This document shows, one piece after another, positions 42,621-51,510 of a stretch of 64,000 nt of DNA; positions within the stretch are counted from its first letter, which is position 1; every line of letters begins with the position of its first letter. A program made the translations under genes and the position numbers. The DNA comes from Propionivibrio soli (GTDB lineage: Bacteria > Pseudomonadota > Gammaproteobacteria > Burkholderiales > Rhodocyclaceae): positions 186,001 through 250,000 of the forward strand of contig NZ_JANZKY010000002.1 in the NCBI RefSeq assembly GCF_025770765.1, in the 5' to 3' direction. The notes under the pieces were generated by a model. It was not told the origin of the DNA, made no database searches, and saw only the letters and a list, made by a program, of their open reading frames with translations.

Positions 42621-43955
42621 TTTGCTTTCCAGCGGTACCGTGTTCGCCGGGACGGAAGGATAGGTGGGAGGCAAAGACCGCAACCGAAGGTCACGCTGCG
42701 GATAGGGAATCTCGATGCCGTTCGCCCGGAAAGCCTTGAGGATTTCCAGGCTGACGTCGGAGCGAACATTGCCGGTTCCGGCCTCCGGATCGTTAACCCA
42801 GAACCCGAGTTCGAGGTTGAGGCCGCTGTCACCAAAGCCGATCAGAGCGGCACCGGGGGCGGGATCGGCAAGCACACGCGGATGCCTCTTCGCGGCTTCC
42901 ATCATCAGCCCCATGGCTTGGTCGACGTCGGTGTCGTAACTCACCTGAATAGCAATTGGAACGCGTACCCGCGTATCGGTGAACGAGAGGTTGCGCACCA
43001 TATTGCTGACCAGGTACTCGTTCGGGATGATGACCTCTGTTCCGGTCAGCGTGCGGACCACGGTGTACCGGGTCGTGATCTGGGTTACCGTACCGGTCGT
43101 GTTGTCCTCCAGCACTACCAGATTCCCGAGCCTAATCGACCGGTCCAGCAGGATGATGAAGCCGCTAACGTAGTTGCTGGCGATCTTCTGCAACCCAAAG
43201 CCCAGGCCCACGGCGAAGGCGCCGCTGAAAACCGACAGCGTAGTCACGTCGATTCCGACTAGCGACAGGCTGAGAAGCAAAGCGACGATCGACAACAACG
43301 CTTTCGCCAAACGCGCCAGCACCTCGCGCACATTGCCGTCCATGTGACGCGCCGCCATCAGGCGGTTTTCGATCAAGCTAGCGACCCAAAGAGCAACAAG
43401 CAACGTAACGCAGACCACGACCGTCCCATGCAGAACCATCCAGAGATCGAGCCGTTGCTTGCCCACATGGAAAGTCACGAGTTCAAGCGTTTCGAGCGCC
43501 GGGTCGAGCAGTCCTGTCACGTCGAGGACCACCGCTCCCCAGATAAGGAACGTGATGACGCGCTCGAAGCTGGTGAGAAAGCCGCCTCGGGAAAAAATGC
43601 AGCGCAGGACGTAAACCAAAAAGCGGATCAACGCCCATGACGCGAGCAATGCGCCCGCCAAATAGAGCACGCTGATATGCGGCCAGCCGAGGGATACAAG
43701 AACAACGCGCAGGAGGAGAACCAGACCGAACGCCATCAAGGGGAAGGCAACGCGCTTCAATCCTCCGGCACCGAAGGCTCGCAACGTTCCCCAGGCGCTT
43801 TTGTCACTCGCGCTGCCGCGCTTGCGCAGTCGAAACGAAACTCCCCACGAGACGACGAGAATCAGGGCCAAGGCAGCCAATACCCAATAGAACTCAGGGT
43901 ACCGAATATCTCCCCAGATTTGATGGATGAGCGCGAAAACCCGTCTTTCGTTCAT
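42618..43955 (-). CDS. MscS family mechanosensitive ion channel
   Basis: The 445-residue membrane protein has five to six hydrophobic segments and then the MscS pore and beta domain: GIDVTTLSVFSGAFAVGLGFGLQKIASNYVSGFIIL, DRSIRLGNLVVLEDNTTGTVTQITTRYTVVRTLTGTEVIIPN. The C-terminal alpha/beta vestibule follows with VSYDTDVDQAMGLM. It is of the longer MscS subclass. The start overlaps the methyltransferase stop (ATGA), so it is the last gene of a five-gene operon. Confidence 0.92.
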   Translation of the reverse strand: MNERRVFALIHQIWGDIRYPEFYWVLAALALILVVSWGVSFRLRKRGSASDKSAWGTLRAFGAGGLKRVAFPLMAFGLVLLLRVVLVSLGWPHISVLYLAGALLASWALIRFLVYVLRCIFSRGGFLTSFERVITFLIWGAVVLDVTGLLDPALETLELVTFHVGKQRLDLWMVLHGTVVVCVTLLVALWVASLIENRLMAARHMDGNVREVLARLAKALLSIVALLLSLSLVGIDVTTLSVFSGAFAVGLGFGLQKIASNYVSGFIILLDRSIRLGNLVVLEDNTTGTVTQITTRYTVVRTLTGTEVIIPNEYLVSNMVRNLSFTDTRVRVPIAIQVSYDTDVDQAMGLMMEAAKRHPRVLADPAPGAALIGFGDSGLNLELGFWVNDPEAGTGNVRSDVSLEILKAFRANGIEIPYPQRDLRLRSLPPTYPSVPANTVPLESK

Positions 43956-45211
43956 TGCCGTTCCATCGCGACAGCAAAGAACCCGTCGGTTTGGTGCAGA
44001 TGCGGAAGCAGCTGCATTCGCTCGCCGACACCGTCCAGGTGTATTCCCTGTTTACTGAGCACGTCCGCAGCGGGCAGCACGGCAAAATCGGCGTGACGAT
44101 CGAGAAATGCCGAGACGATATCGTCGTTCTCTGCACGAAGCAGGCTGCATGTGGCATAAACCAGTCGGCCGCCCTTCTTCACCATCCCTGACGCCGCCTC
44201 GAGAATGGCACCTTGCTTCACGACGAGCTCGGCGACGCTTTCCGGAGTCTGGCGCCATTTGAGATCGGGATTCCGGCGTAGCGTACCCAAACCGGAGCAT
44301 GGCGCGTCGACCAGAACGCGATCGAGCTTGCCCGCCAGGCGCTTGATCTTCACGTCGTTCTCGGATTCGATACGCGCCGGGTGCACGTTGGACAGTCCCG
44401 AACGCGCCAAACGCGGCTTCAACTTGGCCAATCGTTTTTCGGCTACGTCAAACGCATACAGGCGGCCCTGCGAACGCATGAGCGCGCCGAGGAGTAGTGT
44501 TTTTCCCCCGGCACCGGCGCAAAAGTCCGCCACCATCTCACCACGCTTCGGTTGCAGCAGAAAACCAAGAAGCTGGCTTCCTTCATCCTGCACCTCCACC
44601 GAGCCGTCAAGAAACAATGGATGGCGCGCGAGCGACGGCTTGCCGGAGAGACGGATGCCCAGCGGCGAATACCGGCAAGCTTCTGCCGCAACACCGCTTG
44701 CCAGAAGTTTGGCAAACACGTCCTCGCGGTCTGCTTTGATCGGATTGACCCGCAAATCAAGCGGTGCCGGCTGATTCAGTGCCTTCGCCAGTTTCTCCAG
44801 TTCCCCCGGTTCAAACTGCGTTAGCAGCGCGTCGTAAAGCCAATCAGGCATTTCGGCACGTACAGCAGGGCTCTGGTCTTCTAATTTCAGCGCCTTCGCT
44901 TCGGCCAGCCACTTTCCATCGGGCTGTGTCAGCAGCGGCTCGAGTTCGCGACGGTTCAGGCCTTGCACACACGCGAGGTCGGCGAGCAGCAGGCGGCGGG
45001 CGCTTGTCTCGTCGAAACAGCGCGCGATCAGCGAGCGCCTATGGCGAAGCACCGAGTAAACCGCCTCCGCAATCACGCCGCGATCGGCATGCCCCAACTC
45101 GCGGTGATCGCGAAAGTACCGCGAAACGACCGCATCCGCCGGGAATGAGGAGCGCAAGAGTTCGGAGACGAGCATTTCTGCATGCCGGAACAAAACCGGA
45201 GTAAAGCGCAT
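43952..45211 (-). CDS. RsmB/NOP-family rRNA cytosine-C5 methyltransferase
   Basis: The 419-residue SAM enzyme carries an N-terminal NusB-like helical region and a Rossmann methyltransferase domain. Motifs are DFCAGAGGKTLLLGALMRSQGRLYAFDV (SAM binding), VDAPCSGLGTLRRNPDLKWR (PCS cysteine) and GGRLVYATCSLLRAEND (catalytic TCS cysteine), typical of m5C RNA methyltransferases that act on 16S rRNA. Whether it is the orthologue of RsmB (C967) is likely but not certain because the N terminus differs. It lies two bases after the DUF3108 gene. Confidence 0.88.
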   Translation of the reverse strand: MRFTPVLFRHAEMLVSELLRSSFPADAVVSRYFRDHRELGHADRGVIAEAVYSVLRHRRSLIARCFDETSARRLLLADLACVQGLNRRELEPLLTQPDGKWLAEAKALKLEDQSPAVRAEMPDWLYDALLTQFEPGELEKLAKALNQPAPLDLRVNPIKADREDVFAKLLASGVAAEACRYSPLGIRLSGKPSLARHPLFLDGSVEVQDEGSQLLGFLLQPKRGEMVADFCAGAGGKTLLLGALMRSQGRLYAFDVAEKRLAKLKPRLARSGLSNVHPARIESENDVKIKRLAGKLDRVLVDAPCSGLGTLRRNPDLKWRQTPESVAELVVKQGAILEAASGMVKKGGRLVYATCSLLRAENDDIVSAFLDRHADFAVLPAADVLSKQGIHLDGVGERMQLLPHLHQTDGFFAVAMERQ

Positions 45212-45213
45212 TG

Positions 45214-46239
45214 TTATTCGCCTAATTTGAGTTCGGTGGCGACCAGGACATAGCTGTCGCCCTCTTTATCGACATGACGGATTTTAACCGGCAGCAGAAC
45301 GTAATCGTAAGCCAGCCACACTTCGTTGAGCTGATCGCCCGCCGTCGCCCTGAGGTGTAAGGTCCGCATCGTGCCAGCCGGGGTCTCTATCTCTTCATCA
45401 CCGGCGACTTCCAGACGATAGAGTGCAAACCGTTTTCCCGTTGCCAACCAGAGCGTGGCTCCGGCCTCAATACGCGGAACAAAGCCCAGTTGGTACCCGA
45501 AAGAAAGCAAATCCTGCGCTCCGTCCACCAGCGCCTGCTCGCCTCGGCCGCCAACACGGATTCTCATGTTGTTCCAGTCGAAAAACGCCTTTCCTTTTCC
45601 GTCCCGACCGTTGAGCGTTGTGATGAACACATCCGGACGGAAGCCCTCAGGAACCATCTCACCGAGACTTTCCATCTCTGAACGCACCGATTTGAACAAT
45701 CGTATGAGTCCCGTCGTCTCCATTACGGAGACCAGTCGGTAACGCCCTTCGACGATTTCCCATTCCTGACGGGCAGAACCGATCTCGAAGTTCGAGTCGC
45801 CGCGGTCGACTCGGAAACTAATCTGCCCGCGCGGCGGCAAATTCCGTTCGGCGATGGCCGTCGGTTTTTCTGGCCCCGGCGGGCTACTAATCACGCTCTG
45901 AGGCTCAGGTGGAGGCTTCGGCTCACCGGGCACGAAGGCCACAGGTGATTCGATGGGAGCAACGACTTCAGGCCCAGCCTCCGGGACGCTCATCACTCTC
46001 GGACCGCTCGACACTTCGCTTTCGGCCCGACGTGGCGCCTTGGCCGGCGCTTTTCGCGGATTGCTGGGTTTCTTCTCGCTGACAGGCGGTGGCGCGGGTT
46101 GAGCCATCGGCGCCGGTCTTAACTCGGCGAGAATCGGCGGGTTTTCCGGTTTGGCCGACAGCTTGATATCGGCTCCGAACAAGACGAGGGCGTGCAAGCC
46201 GATCGACGCGGCGAAGGCGAGAAGCAACGCTAAGGGCAT
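45214..46239 (-). CDS. DUF3108 domain protein, membrane-anchored
   Basis: The 341-residue protein starts MPLALLLAFAASIGLHALVLFGADI, a hydrophobic N-terminal segment, then a long Pro-rich linker (residues ~30-135, TonB-like in composition), then a DUF3108 periplasmic beta-rich domain (ISFRVDRGDSNFEIGSARQEWEIVEGRYRLV ... GTMRTLHLRATAGDQLNEVWLAYDYVLLPVKIRHVDKEGD). DUF3108 proteins commonly precede rRNA methyltransferase or follow purN in betaproteobacteria. Function is unknown; it may span the periplasm. Confidence 0.88.
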   Translation of the reverse strand: MPLALLLAFAASIGLHALVLFGADIKLSAKPENPPILAELRPAPMAQPAPPPVSEKKPSNPRKAPAKAPRRAESEVSSGPRVMSVPEAGPEVVAPIESPVAFVPGEPKPPPEPQSVISSPPGPEKPTAIAERNLPPRGQISFRVDRGDSNFEIGSARQEWEIVEGRYRLVSVMETTGLIRLFKSVRSEMESLGEMVPEGFRPDVFITTLNGRDGKGKAFFDWNNMRIRVGGRGEQALVDGAQDLLSFGYQLGFVPRIEAGATLWLATGKRFALYRLEVAGDEEIETPAGTMRTLHLRATAGDQLNEVWLAYDYVLLPVKIRHVDKEGDSYVLVATELKLGE

Positions 46240-46247
46240 GGCCCCCC

Positions 46248-46904
46248 TTAAGGCGCCACCTGCGCCGGCGGAGAAACCAAAACAGCGGCGCCATCCTGCG
46301 GCGTATCCAGGAAAACCCGTCCTTCAACGAGCCGCACGCGACCTTCAGCCAACCAACGGATCGCGAGCGGATAGACGCAGTGTTCCTGAGCAAGAACACG
46401 CGCGGCTAGGCTGACTTCATCGTCCCCGTCGAGCACGGGCACGGCGGCCTGCACGATGATGGGACCGTGGTCGAGGGACGGCGTCACGAAATGCACGGTG
46501 CAACCATGGATGCGGGCGCCTTCCTGCAAGGCACGTCGATGCGTGTGAAGTCCTGTGAAGGAGGGTAACAAGGACGGATGAATGTTGATGAGCCGTCCCT
46601 GGAAATGCTGCACAAAGGCATCGCTGAGTATGCGCATGAATCCCGCAAGCACCACGAAGTCCGGGCCAAGCCCGTCGATCGTCTCCGCCATCGCCGCATC
46701 GAACGCTTCCCGCGACGCGTACTCCGTGTGATCGACAACCTGTGTCGGCACGCCGTACGCAGCGGCCGTGCGGAGGCCAACCGCATCGGGGCGATTGGAT
46801 AGCACAGCGGAAATACGGACAGGCAACTCCCCGGCAGCGGTAGCTTTGAGCAACGATTCCATGTTGCTGCCCCGCCCGGATATGACGATTACGATTGATT
46901 TCAT
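46248..46904 (-). CDS. purN: Phosphoribosylglycinamide formyltransferase
   Basis: PurN (218 aa) transfers a formyl group from 10-formyl-THF to glycinamide ribonucleotide in purine synthesis. It has the N-terminal VIVISGRGSNMESLLKA phosphate-binding region, the catalytic Asn-x-His in RLINIHPSLLPSFTGLHTH, and the catalytic Asp in HFVTPSLDHGPIIVQAAVPV. It overlaps the lipoprotein stop by four bases and is followed by the DUF3108 gene, the usual neighbour. Confidence 0.96.
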   Translation of the reverse strand: MKSIVIVISGRGSNMESLLKATAAGELPVRISAVLSNRPDAVGLRTAAAYGVPTQVVDHTEYASREAFDAAMAETIDGLGPDFVVLAGFMRILSDAFVQHFQGRLINIHPSLLPSFTGLHTHRRALQEGARIHGCTVHFVTPSLDHGPIIVQAAVPVLDGDDEVSLAARVLAQEHCVYPLAIRWLAEGRVRLVEGRVFLDTPQDGAAVLVSPPAQVAP

Positions 46905-47626
46905 CGGATTCCCAAAGCGCTGACAGGCAGGAACAGCGCCGTCGCCAAGCTTTGTGTGAAGCGCGTTACGGACCGTCCATGCTGATCGGCGACTACGCCG
47001 GACAAAAAGTCCAGCAGGCCGATCATGCGGCCGAATTCGCGCTCGAAGCTGATATTGGGGTTGTTCGGATCGAGTTCGTTGGAAAGCAGGAGAGGTTCCC
47101 CGCTACTCGCTCGGCTCGAGGACATCTTCCAGATCGCAATCTCGATGTTACGTGCGCAATTGTAAAGCTTCTGTTCGTCGAGCGCGTCGAGGACGTAAAA
47201 ATCCTCCTTGTTCTCGAATGCAGACTGGATCATGCCGCGCAGCCCAGCGATGACACCAAGGACACGGTCACCGTGGTAATTCGGACTGAAGGCAAAGAGG
47301 ACAGCCGCACCTTCGCGGCGCCCTTCCAGTTCAGGGAAATCGACGCTGCCCGCAAACAGCCGTTCAAGAGCCGCTTCCATGGTCGAATGGCCAGCCTTCT
47401 TCCATTCTCTGGGATTGCGTTTGTAAAGTTTCTCCGCCACCCGGCGCAGACCACTCATAACGTCGGCGCGCACCGAATCGATCACCCGGTCGACCTCGGT
47501 TTTGGCGAGATAACGCGGCTCGAAACGCGTCTCCTTTTGCCCGCCGGAACCGACGCGCGTGGCGCAAGCCGACGCGAAGAGGGTTGAGGAAAGCATGAGG
47601 ACCAACGGAAAGCGCCAATTCATCAT
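46901..47626 (-). CDS. Conserved hypothetical lipoprotein before purN
   Basis: The protein (241 aa from the ATG at 47626) begins MMNWRFPLVLMLSSTLFASACATRVG, a lipoprotein signal peptide with lipobox-like ASAC. The remainder is helical (KTEVDRVIDSVRADVMSGLRRVAEKLYKRNPREWKKAG, YHGDRVLGVIAGLRGMIQSAFENKEDFYVLDALDEQKLYNCARNIEIAIWK) and ends with a hydrophobic SLATALFLPVSALGIR. I recognise it only as a conserved lipoprotein usually found next to purN. An in-frame GTG at 47644 is an alternative start. Confidence 0.75.
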   Translation of the reverse strand: MMNWRFPLVLMLSSTLFASACATRVGSGGQKETRFEPRYLAKTEVDRVIDSVRADVMSGLRRVAEKLYKRNPREWKKAGHSTMEAALERLFAGSVDFPELEGRREGAAVLFAFSPNYHGDRVLGVIAGLRGMIQSAFENKEDFYVLDALDEQKLYNCARNIEIAIWKMSSSRASSGEPLLLSNELDPNNPNISFEREFGRMIGLLDFLSGVVADQHGRSVTRFTQSLATALFLPVSALGIR

Positions 47627-47644
47627 GGCCGCATCATAACCCAC

Positions 47645-47980
47645 CCCTAAGCTCCGGTTTCATTGGCGTTTGGAGCCCTATTTTCACCCCCAAGGAACAT
47701 GGGTTCTGCCGCAACAATCACTTACCGTTACTCGAACCAACGTTAACTATTAATTACGGAACGCAGCCCCTAAACTGACTTGAAACGGCTTTCTGCAGGC
47801 AGCTCGGGGGACTCTCCATTTGACGCCCCGGGATTCCGAGAACCGGCCGGTCCGGCGGGTGTCGTAAGACGGCGAGCCAGGAATCGACAGCGAGTCGGGT
47901 TGATCAAGGGCGTCATTGCTCACCTTTTGCTCGGTGCCCCGTGCCCAAGCAAGGCTCAACGACAAGAACAGGGAGGTCCC
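47645..47980. other. Intergenic region upstream of cbbM
   Basis: No gene is recognised; a 67-codon in-frame extension of cbbM from 47780 looks non-coding. An A/T-rich block at 47717-47758 contains TTA/TAA motifs and is the best place for CbbR binding, but I could not fix a convincing TNA-N7-TNA site. A ribosome-binding site GGGAGGT is at 47971-47977. Confidence 0.45.
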
Positions 47981-49351
47981 GTGGACCAATCGAAACGTTA
48001 TACGAATCTCGAATTGAGGGAAGAAGACTTGATTCGGGACGGCAAGCACATCCTGGTGGCGTACACGATGCGCCCACGGAACGGTATCGCTTATCTTGCG
48101 GCGGCGGCGCACTTTGCCGCCGAATCGTCGACGGGAACCAACGTCGACGTCTTCACAACCGACGACTTCACACGTGGCATCGATGCCATCGTTTATCACG
48201 CCGACGAGGCGAGCGAGGATCTGCGTATTGCCTTTCCGCTCGAATTGTTCGACCGCAACATGACCGATGGGCGCTTTATGCTGGTCTCCTTCCTGACGCT
48301 CGTCGTCGGCAACAACCAGGGCATGTCGGACATCGAGTATGCGCGGATGGTCGACTTCTACGTCCCGGAGCGCGTCATCCAGATGTTCGACGGACCGGCA
48401 AAGGGGATCGCCGATTTCTGGCGGATACTCGGACGGCCTGTTGCAGACGGCGGCTACATCGTCGGCGCCATTGTGAAGCCGAAACTCGGCCTGCGCCCGG
48501 AACCGTTCGCCGAAGCCGCCTACCAATTCTGGCTGGGCGGAGACTTCATCAAGAACGATGAGCCGCAGGGCAACCAGCTCTTCGCGCCGATCCGCACAAC
48601 GCTGCCGCTCGTCTACGACGCGCTCAAGCGTGCCGAAGACGAAACCGGCGAAGCCAAGCTCTTCTCGATGAACATCACGGCCGACGACCATTACGAGATG
48701 TGCGCCCGTGCGGATTTCGCGCTCGAAACCTTCGGCCCCGACGCCGACAAGTTGGCCTTTCTCGTCGACGGATTTGTCGGCGGCCCGGGCATGGTGACAA
48801 CGGCACGCCGACAGTACCCGAACCAGTTTCTGCATTATCACCGTGCAGGCCACGGTGCCGTGACATCACCAAAATCGAAACGCGGCTATAGCGCATTCGT
48901 CCTGGCCAAGATGAGCCGTTTGCAGGGTGTTTCGGGCATTCATGTGGGAACGATGGGTCACGGCAAAATGGAAGGCGGCGACGAAGACCGGCTGAGCGCT
49001 TTTATGATCGAACGCGACGAATGCCAGGGCCCGATTTATTACCAGAAATGGCACGGCATGAAACCGACGGCACCGATCATCTCGGGGGGAATGAACGCCA
49101 TTCGCCTACCCGCTTTCCTTACCGCTTTGGGACACGGCAACGTCATCAACACCGCGGGTGGCGGCTGCTACGGTCATCTCGACTCGCCGGCCGCCGGCGC
49201 CCGGTCACTGCGGCAGGCATACGAATGCTGGAAAGCCGGTGCAGACCTTTTGCAGTGGGCGCAGGAGTATCAAGAGCTTGCCCGCGCCTTCGAATCGTTC
49301 CCGGGCGACGCCGACCGCTTGTATCCCGGATGGCGGCGCAAGCTACTGTGA
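47981..49351 (+). CDS. cbbM: Form II ribulose-1,5-bisphosphate carboxylase/oxygenase
   Basis: CbbM fixes CO2 onto RuBP in the Calvin-Benson cycle. The 456-residue protein begins with GTG ([23 protein letters not shown]) preceded by GGGAGGT. Catalytic residues fall at the Rhodospirillum rubrum form II numbers: Lys166 in IVKPKLGL, the carbamylated Lys191 in [12 protein letters not shown], and loop-6 Lys329 in [18 protein letters not shown] and HYHRAGHGA are also form II-like. No small subunit gene and no CbbQ/CbbO activase gene are present nearby. cbbR converges on it with 12 bases between stops. Confidence 0.98.
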   Translation: MDQSKRYTNLELREEDLIRDGKHILVAYTMRPRNGIAYLAAAAHFAAESSTGTNVDVFTTDDFTRGIDAIVYHADEASEDLRIAFPLELFDRNMTDGRFMLVSFLTLVVGNNQGMSDIEYARMVDFYVPERVIQMFDGPAKGIADFWRILGRPVADGGYIVGAIVKPKLGLRPEPFAEAAYQFWLGGDFIKNDEPQGNQLFAPIRTTLPLVYDALKRAEDETGEAKLFSMNITADDHYEMCARADFALETFGPDADKLAFLVDGFVGGPGMVTTARRQYPNQFLHYHRAGHGAVTSPKSKRGYSAFVLAKMSRLQGVSGIHVGTMGHGKMEGGDEDRLSAFMIERDECQGPIYYQKWHGMKPTAPIISGGMNAIRLPAFLTALGHGNVINTAGGGCYGHLDSPAAGARSLRQAYECWKAGADLLQWAQEYQELARAFESFPGDADRLYPGWRRKLL

Positions 49352-49363
49352 ACGCGCAGAGAG

Positions 49364-50275
49364 TCACTCGAATCGCTTGAGATACTCCGGCGCCGAGCCG
49401 AGGACAAAATCCCAGAAAACGCCAAGCGCGGGAGTCAGGCGCTTGCTTTTGTGCCGGACGAGATTCCAGCGACGCATAACCGGCGTCCCTTCGACCTTGA
49501 GCACGGCGAGCCGCCCGGTAGCGAGTTCGAGGCCGAGCGTATGGCGGGAGAGAAAGCTGATACCGAGCCCCGCAACAACCGCCTGCTTGATCGCCTCGTT
49601 GCTCCCCATCTCCATCGCCACCTGCGGCTCGATTGCGTACTCGCGGAAGAAACCCTCCATCGCCGAGCGCGTCCCGGATCCGACTTCGCGCACAATCATC
49701 GTTTCATCGGCAAGATCCGCCGCCAACAGACGGGAGCGCTTGGATAGCGGATGCCCTGCCGCCGCCACCATAACGAGAGGATGTGGTGCAAAACCCACAT
49801 GTTCCGCCTCCATGTCCGCCGGCGGCCGCCCCATGATCGCCATATCGGCCTCATTCGCCAGCAACAGCCGGCTGACGGCGTCGCGATTGTCGACCAGCAG
49901 GCGTACGTTCACGTCAGGTTGCACCTTGCGGAACTCGGCCAATAAACCGGGCGCAAAGTATTCAGCCGTGCTCGTGACCGCTACGGAAATACGTCCCCCT
50001 TTGAGTCCTTTTAGGGCCATCAAGGAATCGTCGGCATCTTTGAGCGACTGAAGGATCTGCCGAGCATGATCGAGCAGGATGTGGCCGGCCTCGGTCAGAT
50101 AGAGGCGTTTGCCGATGCGATCGAACAGCGCCGCCCCTGACACCTCTTCCAGTTGTTTGATTTGCAGAGAAATGGCAGCATGTGTCAAATGCAGTTGCTC
50201 GGCCGCGCGAGCGAACGATAGGTGCAGCGCGGCGACCGAGAATATCTGGAGTTGACGAATGGTCGCGTTTCTCAT
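49364..50275 (-). CDS. cbbR: LysR-type regulator CbbR
   Basis: CbbR activates Calvin cycle operons in response to metabolites such as RuBP or NADPH. The 303-residue protein has an N-terminal winged HTH (LQIFSVAALHLSFARAAEQLHLTHAAISLQIKQLE), a linker helix and an effector-binding domain with GGRISVAVTSTAEYFAPGLLAEF. It is divergent from fbp (122 bases) and convergent with cbbM, so it may control both directions; a 7-base inverted repeat is in the fbp/cbbR gap. Confidence 0.93.
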   Translation of the reverse strand: MRNATIRQLQIFSVAALHLSFARAAEQLHLTHAAISLQIKQLEEVSGAALFDRIGKRLYLTEAGHILLDHARQILQSLKDADDSLMALKGLKGGRISVAVTSTAEYFAPGLLAEFRKVQPDVNVRLLVDNRDAVSRLLLANEADMAIMGRPPADMEAEHVGFAPHPLVMVAAAGHPLSKRSRLLAADLADETMIVREVGSGTRSAMEGFFREYAIEPQVAMEMGSNEAIKQAVVAGLGISFLSRHTLGLELATGRLAVLKVEGTPVMRRWNLVRHKSKRLTPALGVFWDFVLGSAPEYLKRFE

Positions 50276-50310
50276 TGGTTATTTTTTCAAAAAGGACCGG
50301 CCCGCAATCT

Positions 50311-50330
50311 AAAGCTTTTCCTTAAGCTTT
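50311..50330. promoter_or_regulatory. Inverted repeat between cbbR and fbp, candidate operator
   Basis: AAAGCTT (50311-50317), six bases, AAGCTTT (50324-50330): a perfect 7-base inverted repeat in the divergent cbbR/fbp interval, a typical place for a LysR-type site. It differs from the published CbbR half-sites, so the binding protein is only inferred. Confidence 0.4.
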
Positions 50331-50397
50331 CGTTCTTCTAGCACACAACCAGAGTCCGCTCAACGGAACGTCCCAACAGCCATCCCGGAATCCCATC

Positions 50398-51480
50398 ATG
50401 TTATTCGGACGCACCAACGTTAACAAGTTCATGGTTGAGGAACAGCGCCGCAACCCAGAACTGGCCGGCGATTTTTCCATGTTGATCAGCGACGTGGTGC
50501 GCTCGTGCAAGGCGGTGGCTGTCGCTGTCGCGCGTGGCGCGCTGGCGGCAGACTCGTCGAGCAATGCGGCGGACCGTCGGCAGGACGCGCAGCGCACGAT
50601 GTTCGCCGAGTCCAACGAGACCATCCTCCAGCACTGCGAATGGGGCGGCCACGTCGCCGCCATGTCGTCGAGCGGCATGGATGAGATTTACGCGATTCCG
50701 GCCAACGGTCGGCGCGGCAAATACCTGCTCGTTTTTGATCCGCTTGATGGTTCTGCGAATACCGACGTCAACCTGACGGACGGCAGTATCTTCTCGGTGC
50801 TCCGCTGCCCCGATCGTGAACGCGAAGCCTCCGAAGACGAGTTCCTGCAGCCGGGTTCCCAGCAAATGGCCGCGGGGTACGCGCTTTACGGTTCGTCGAC
50901 CATGCTCATTCTTACGGTCGGTACGGGCACGCATGGTTTCACCCTTGATCGGGAAATCGGCGAGTTTCTCCTCACTCACCCCAATTTGCACGTACCCGAA
51001 GAAACGCAGATTTTCTCGATCAACGCTTCCAAGAGCCGCTTCTGGGAGCCACCGGTGCGCCGCTATGTCGAGGAATGCCTCGACGGTCCGGCAGGGGTTC
51101 GGGGAAAAGAGTTCAACATGCGCTGGGCCGCGGCCATGGTCGCTGACGTGCACCGTATCCTCATGCGCGGCGGCGTTTTCATTTGCCCGCGCAATACGCG
51201 CGATCCCTCGATGCTCGGCCACTTGCCTCTGTTGCATAAAGCCAACCCGATCGCGATGATTATCGAGCAGGCGGGTGGTATGGCGACGACCGGTTACGAG
51301 CGCGTTCTCGACGTCGTGCCGACGGACCTACGGCAGAAGGTACCGCTGATCCTCGGTTCCCGGGCAGAAATCGAACGTATCAGCCGCTACCACAAGGAAT
51401 ATTTGAACGGCGAGGACAAGCCTTTCCGTTCGCCCCTGTTCGGCACGCGTTCGCTGTTCCGTTCCGACGAGTTCGCCTAG
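50398..51480 (+). CDS. fbp: Fructose-1,6-bisphosphatase class 1
   Basis: The enzyme (360 aa) hydrolyses fructose 1,6-bisphosphate (and often sedoheptulose bisphosphate) in the Calvin cycle and gluconeogenesis. Signature residues are YLLVFDPLDGSANTDVNLTDGSIFSV (metal site) and GGVFICPRNTRDP and QAGGMATTGYERVLDVVP. It is divergent from cbbR and is followed 30 bases later by phosphoribulokinase, so it is the Calvin-cycle copy (CbbF). Confidence 0.96.
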   Translation: MLFGRTNVNKFMVEEQRRNPELAGDFSMLISDVVRSCKAVAVAVARGALAADSSSNAADRRQDAQRTMFAESNETILQHCEWGGHVAAMSSSGMDEIYAIPANGRRGKYLLVFDPLDGSANTDVNLTDGSIFSVLRCPDREREASEDEFLQPGSQQMAAGYALYGSSTMLILTVGTGTHGFTLDREIGEFLLTHPNLHVPEETQIFSINASKSRFWEPPVRRYVEECLDGPAGVRGKEFNMRWAAAMVADVHRILMRGGVFICPRNTRDPSMLGHLPLLHKANPIAMIIEQAGGMATTGYERVLDVVPTDLRQKVPLILGSRAEIERISRYHKEYLNGEDKPFRSPLFGTRSLFRSDEFA

Positions 51481-51510
51481 CGAGTCCGAGCCTCGGACCA
51501 GGAGAAACCG

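Noticed and set aside
47780-47980. 67-codon N-terminal extension of cbbM
   Set aside because: Form II RuBisCO normally begins MDQS; GTG at 47981 has a good ribosome-binding site and places Lys166/191/329 at the R. rubrum numbers.
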